A DNA stretch of 64,000 bases, from NCBI RefSeq assembly GCF_002285635.2, contig NZ_CP023049.2:2294001-2358000 (forward strand), read 5' to 3'. Shown piece by piece: positions 61,914-64,000 of the stretch. This DNA comes from Chryseobacterium piperi (GTDB taxonomy: Bacteria > Bacteroidota > Bacteroidia > Flavobacteriales > Weeksellaceae). Each line of letters opens with the position of its first letter. Position 1 is the stretch's first letter. Below the pieces are notes generated by a model. It was not told where the DNA came from. It saw only the letters and a list, made by a program, of their open reading frames with translations, and did no database searches. The position numbers and the translations under genes were made by a program.

Positions 61914-64000
61914 TTAGTTTTTATAATTGTATTTGAATTCTTTTACCAGATTTCCTGTTTTGGAATCCTGTCTTATTTCTTTTAATCTATTGGCTGCATC
62001 GTAGACATACACTTCCCTGATTCCTGATGGAGGGGTAATGCTGGTCACTCCGATTAAAGGGTCGTAAGTATACGTCGTAATCTGATAATTGAATAAACCC
62101 GAATTCTTTCTGAAGTTGTCTAACGCGGTAATCAGGGCTCCTTCTTTACTCGGATCAGCTTCATCATCATTAGAAGCATTCACAATGGTAGTGATCAAGG
62201 ATTGAGTAATATCAGATAACTTAGCACCTTCTATTTTAGCGATAGGCTGGGTTTGGTTATATCCCCAGATAATGGTTGTTGAAACTCCAGCTTTTGTGGT
62301 ATATTGTTGTAAATTACCTTTGGGGTCATATAGATCATAAATAACTTCATTAAACCGTTCGTTAGCAGAAGGAAGCTCTGTAACCCCAAAACCATTTGCA
62401 GGCGGAGCAAATGTCTCATTTTCGTAATATAATAGACTTCTTTTAGGTAAAACCAAAGTTGTTGTAGAATTATACTCATAAAGCGACTGTATTCTATTTT
62501 GAAATATATTATTCTTATAATTGGTTGTAACAATAGGAATTCCCGACATATTTTTTAAAAGCATAAAAGAAAGAAATGGATAAGGTCCAACATTCTGTTG
62601 TGGTTGATTACCATGTCTTAAATCTCCTGCATATTGATATTTTTTCTCCAAAACGTCTCCTTCAGGGTAAATTATTTTTTCTTTTGTTAGATTTAAATGA
62701 TTATTACCTTCATAAAACATTTCAGTGATCGTTTTTGAGTTTGAAGTCGGAAAAATATCTTCAGATTGATTTTTTTTAGGTACGAATGATCCTCCCAATT
62801 GTTTAAAAAAGTATTTTGTTCTTAATCGATCTGTTACATGTGTAACATAATTACCTGGTATTGTTTCAGCAATATCTGTAAATTCTGTAGTAGAGGTTTT
62901 TAGTTTAACAAAATTTTGGTCATAAAATTCCTGCTTGTATAATTTACTCCTCTTATAATTATTAGATCGGTAAGGTAGATTAATATTTCCTATATTAGCC
63001 GGAGCAAAAGTAGTAGGATCAACATTATTATCTACTTCCTTAAAAATCTGACTATCAGGATGAGTTTTAAAATCTGTAAAATAATATTTTGTATATCCTT
63101 TATTATTTTCTATTTCTGTAACCTCAGAATATAAAACAGGAGAAGAATTCATTGTAGTTTCAATAAGATTATCCGAATACACTTCTACATTTTCAGTTGT
63201 ACTATATCCATTTTGGTTTCTATGATAGATATAATTCCTATAATAATTGGATAATATTCCACTTGATTTTGTATTCAAGCTGTTTGGATTATAGTTACTT
63301 ATATATTTATATTCTTGAGTTCCTACTTGAGTTCCATCATTAGAATAATTAAAGATTTTACTAATACGTCCTCCGCCTACAATATCCTCTGACTGGACTA
63401 GCACGTTTTTAAATTGGGATGCATAATTTCGGTCTAATTTTTCACTATATTTTTGAGGTTCATATACAAATTCACTTTTCCCTTTGGTAGGGTATACAAT
63501 CGATTTTAAAAGTGTTACAGAACATAAGTCAGGGTTTGCATCCCAAGTATTTCCTGTAAATGTAAACTCACCGGTATTTCTATTCACCGTAAAGTTAGGA
63601 ATAGGTCTGGGCTTCGGTTTATTATTCCAATACCCCCAATAGTCAGTAGTCCCAATATTTTCGACAGGAAGATTATCTTTGTTATAGTAATCAAAACTAT
63701 ATTCTTGTAAAAAATCCTGTGATAGTGGTTCTTTTCTAAATAGTTTAATTTTATCTAAAAAGAAATAATTTTTATGTCTATAATAATTCAGCTCTACTTC
63801 TTTTACACTTTTCCCTGCATTATCATAAAAAGTAATCGTTTTTAATTTCAAAGAAGGAATTGTATATCCTAAATATTGATCAAATCTTTCGAATTTAAAC
63901 TTCACAATTTCCTTACCATCTAATACAATTGAGCCAGGCATACTCTTTTTAGTTGCAGAAAAACTATTGGTTGCTCCACTACTGACATGAGAACCATTCC
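61914..64000 (-). CDS. RHS-like repeat protein, 5' end beyond the window
   Basis: The frame is open to the window edge (it continues upstream of the first visible Met as SHVSSGATNSFSATKKS), so at least 694 residues are visible and the N-terminus is missing. The sequence shows the large YD-repeat-like proteins that precede DUF6443/RHS proteins in Chryseobacterium: YNYTY-type repeats, SIVYPTKGKSEFVYEP, VIYDLYDPKGNLQQYTTK, TTYTYDPLIGVTSI and EVYVYDAANRLKEIRQD near the end. It is 4 bases from the DUF6443 gene, so one operon. It is probably exported; its role beside RHS is not known. Confidence 0.85.
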   Translation of the reverse strand, partial: NGSHVSSGATNSFSATKKSMPGSIVLDGKEIVKFKFERFDQYLGYTIPSLKLKTITFYDNAGKSVKEVELNYYRHKNYFFLDKIKLFRKEPLSQDFLQEYSFDYYNKDNLPVENIGTTDYWGYWNNKPKPRPIPNFTVNRNTGEFTFTGNTWDANPDLCSVTLLKSIVYPTKGKSEFVYEPQKYSEKLDRNYASQFKNVLVQSEDIVGGGRISKIFNYSNDGTQVGTQEYKYISNYNPNSLNTKSSGILSNYYRNYIYHRNQNGYSTTENVEVYSDNLIETTMNSSPVLYSEVTEIENNKGYTKYYFTDFKTHPDSQIFKEVDNNVDPTTFAPANIGNINLPYRSNNYKRSKLYKQEFYDQNFVKLKTSTTEFTDIAETIPGNYVTHVTDRLRTKYFFKQLGGSFVPKKNQSEDIFPTSNSKTITEMFYEGNNHLNLTKEKIIYPEGDVLEKKYQYAGDLRHGNQPQQNVGPYPFLSFMLLKNMSGIPIVTTNYKNNIFQNRIQSLYEYNSTTTLVLPKRSLLYYENETFAPPANGFGVTELPSANERFNEVIYDLYDPKGNLQQYTTKAGVSTTIIWGYNQTQPIAKIEGAKLSDITQSLITTIVNASNDDEADPSKEGALITALDNFRKNSGLFNYQITTYTYDPLIGVTSITPPSGIREVYVYDAANRLKEIRQDSKTGNLVKEFKYNYKN

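Overview
The window is a low-GC bacterial chromosome segment from a Flavobacteriia member, most likely Chryseobacterium or a close relative (Weeksellaceae). Supporting evidence: a complete gldKLMN type IX secretion (T9SS) core, a PorZ-like T9SS surface protein next to recO, split 5'-nucleotidase genes, Bacteroidota-type promoters (-33 TTG, -7 TAnnTTTG), a chromosomal AadS-type streptomycin adenylyltransferase, and RHS proteins of the DUF6443 type common in Chryseobacterium. No taxonomic marker was searched; this placement is by recognition only.

Layout. 1-3.7 kb: an RND efflux pump (cut by the window edge) with its lipoprotein adaptor and a small unknown membrane protein. 4-6.4 kb: two small lipoproteins (one META domain), a SemiSWEET transporter and a FAD oxidoreductase. 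6.4-11.2 kb: gldK-gldL-gldM-gldN. 11.3-16.6 kb: a glycogen-synthase-like protein, a DUF4270 lipoprotein and glmS on the minus strand, divergent from panC. 16.6-17.1 kb: a tRNA-Lys / tRNA-Leu / tRNA-Lys cluster with its own promoter and terminator. 17.1-24.6 kb: aroK, an S4-domain RNA-binding protein, an FKBP-like lipoprotein, an FMN glutamate-synthase-like protein, mtaB, and several poorly known genes including a possible PD-(D/E)XK-fold protein. 24.8-32.2 kb: an alpha-glucan phosphorylase homologue that lacks the PLP lysine, a DUF6496 protein, a DPP-IV-type peptidase and a TonB-dependent receptor. 32.5-37.6 kb: three tandem POT-family peptide transporters, the third broken at two homopolymers. 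37.6-40.4 kb: an exported thioredoxin and recG. 41-43.8 kb: an AraC regulator overlapping a degenerate receiver protein, a GNAT acetyltransferase and dapA. 43.9-48.6 kb: a tight run of 5'-nucleotidase C-terminal protein, metallophosphatase, porZ and recO. 48.8-56.5 kb: a GH63-type glycosidase, an SDR, a GNAT, a DUF1684 protein, a GMC oxidoreductase, and aadS with an unknown partner. 56.5-64 kb: an accessory region with an XRE-regulator pseudogene, small orphan genes, and an RHS locus (frameshifted DUF6443/RHS protein with a candidate immunity gene, plus a second RHS-like protein that runs off the window).

The most unusual signals are: 8-bp-period degenerate repeat arrays that start on the stop codons of three unrelated genes; a second, 7-bp-period repeat family near 51.5 and 56.5 kb; small indels, mostly at homopolymers, that break three genes; a phosphorylase homologue without its PLP lysine; a receiver domain with Asp replaced by Asn; and a perfect terminator-like hairpin that ends a few bases before a start codon behind gldN. 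No CRISPR array, complete insertion sequence, prophage or clearly undescribed multi-gene system was seen. The recurrent stop-codon-anchored octamer arrays are the best candidate for something undescribed.
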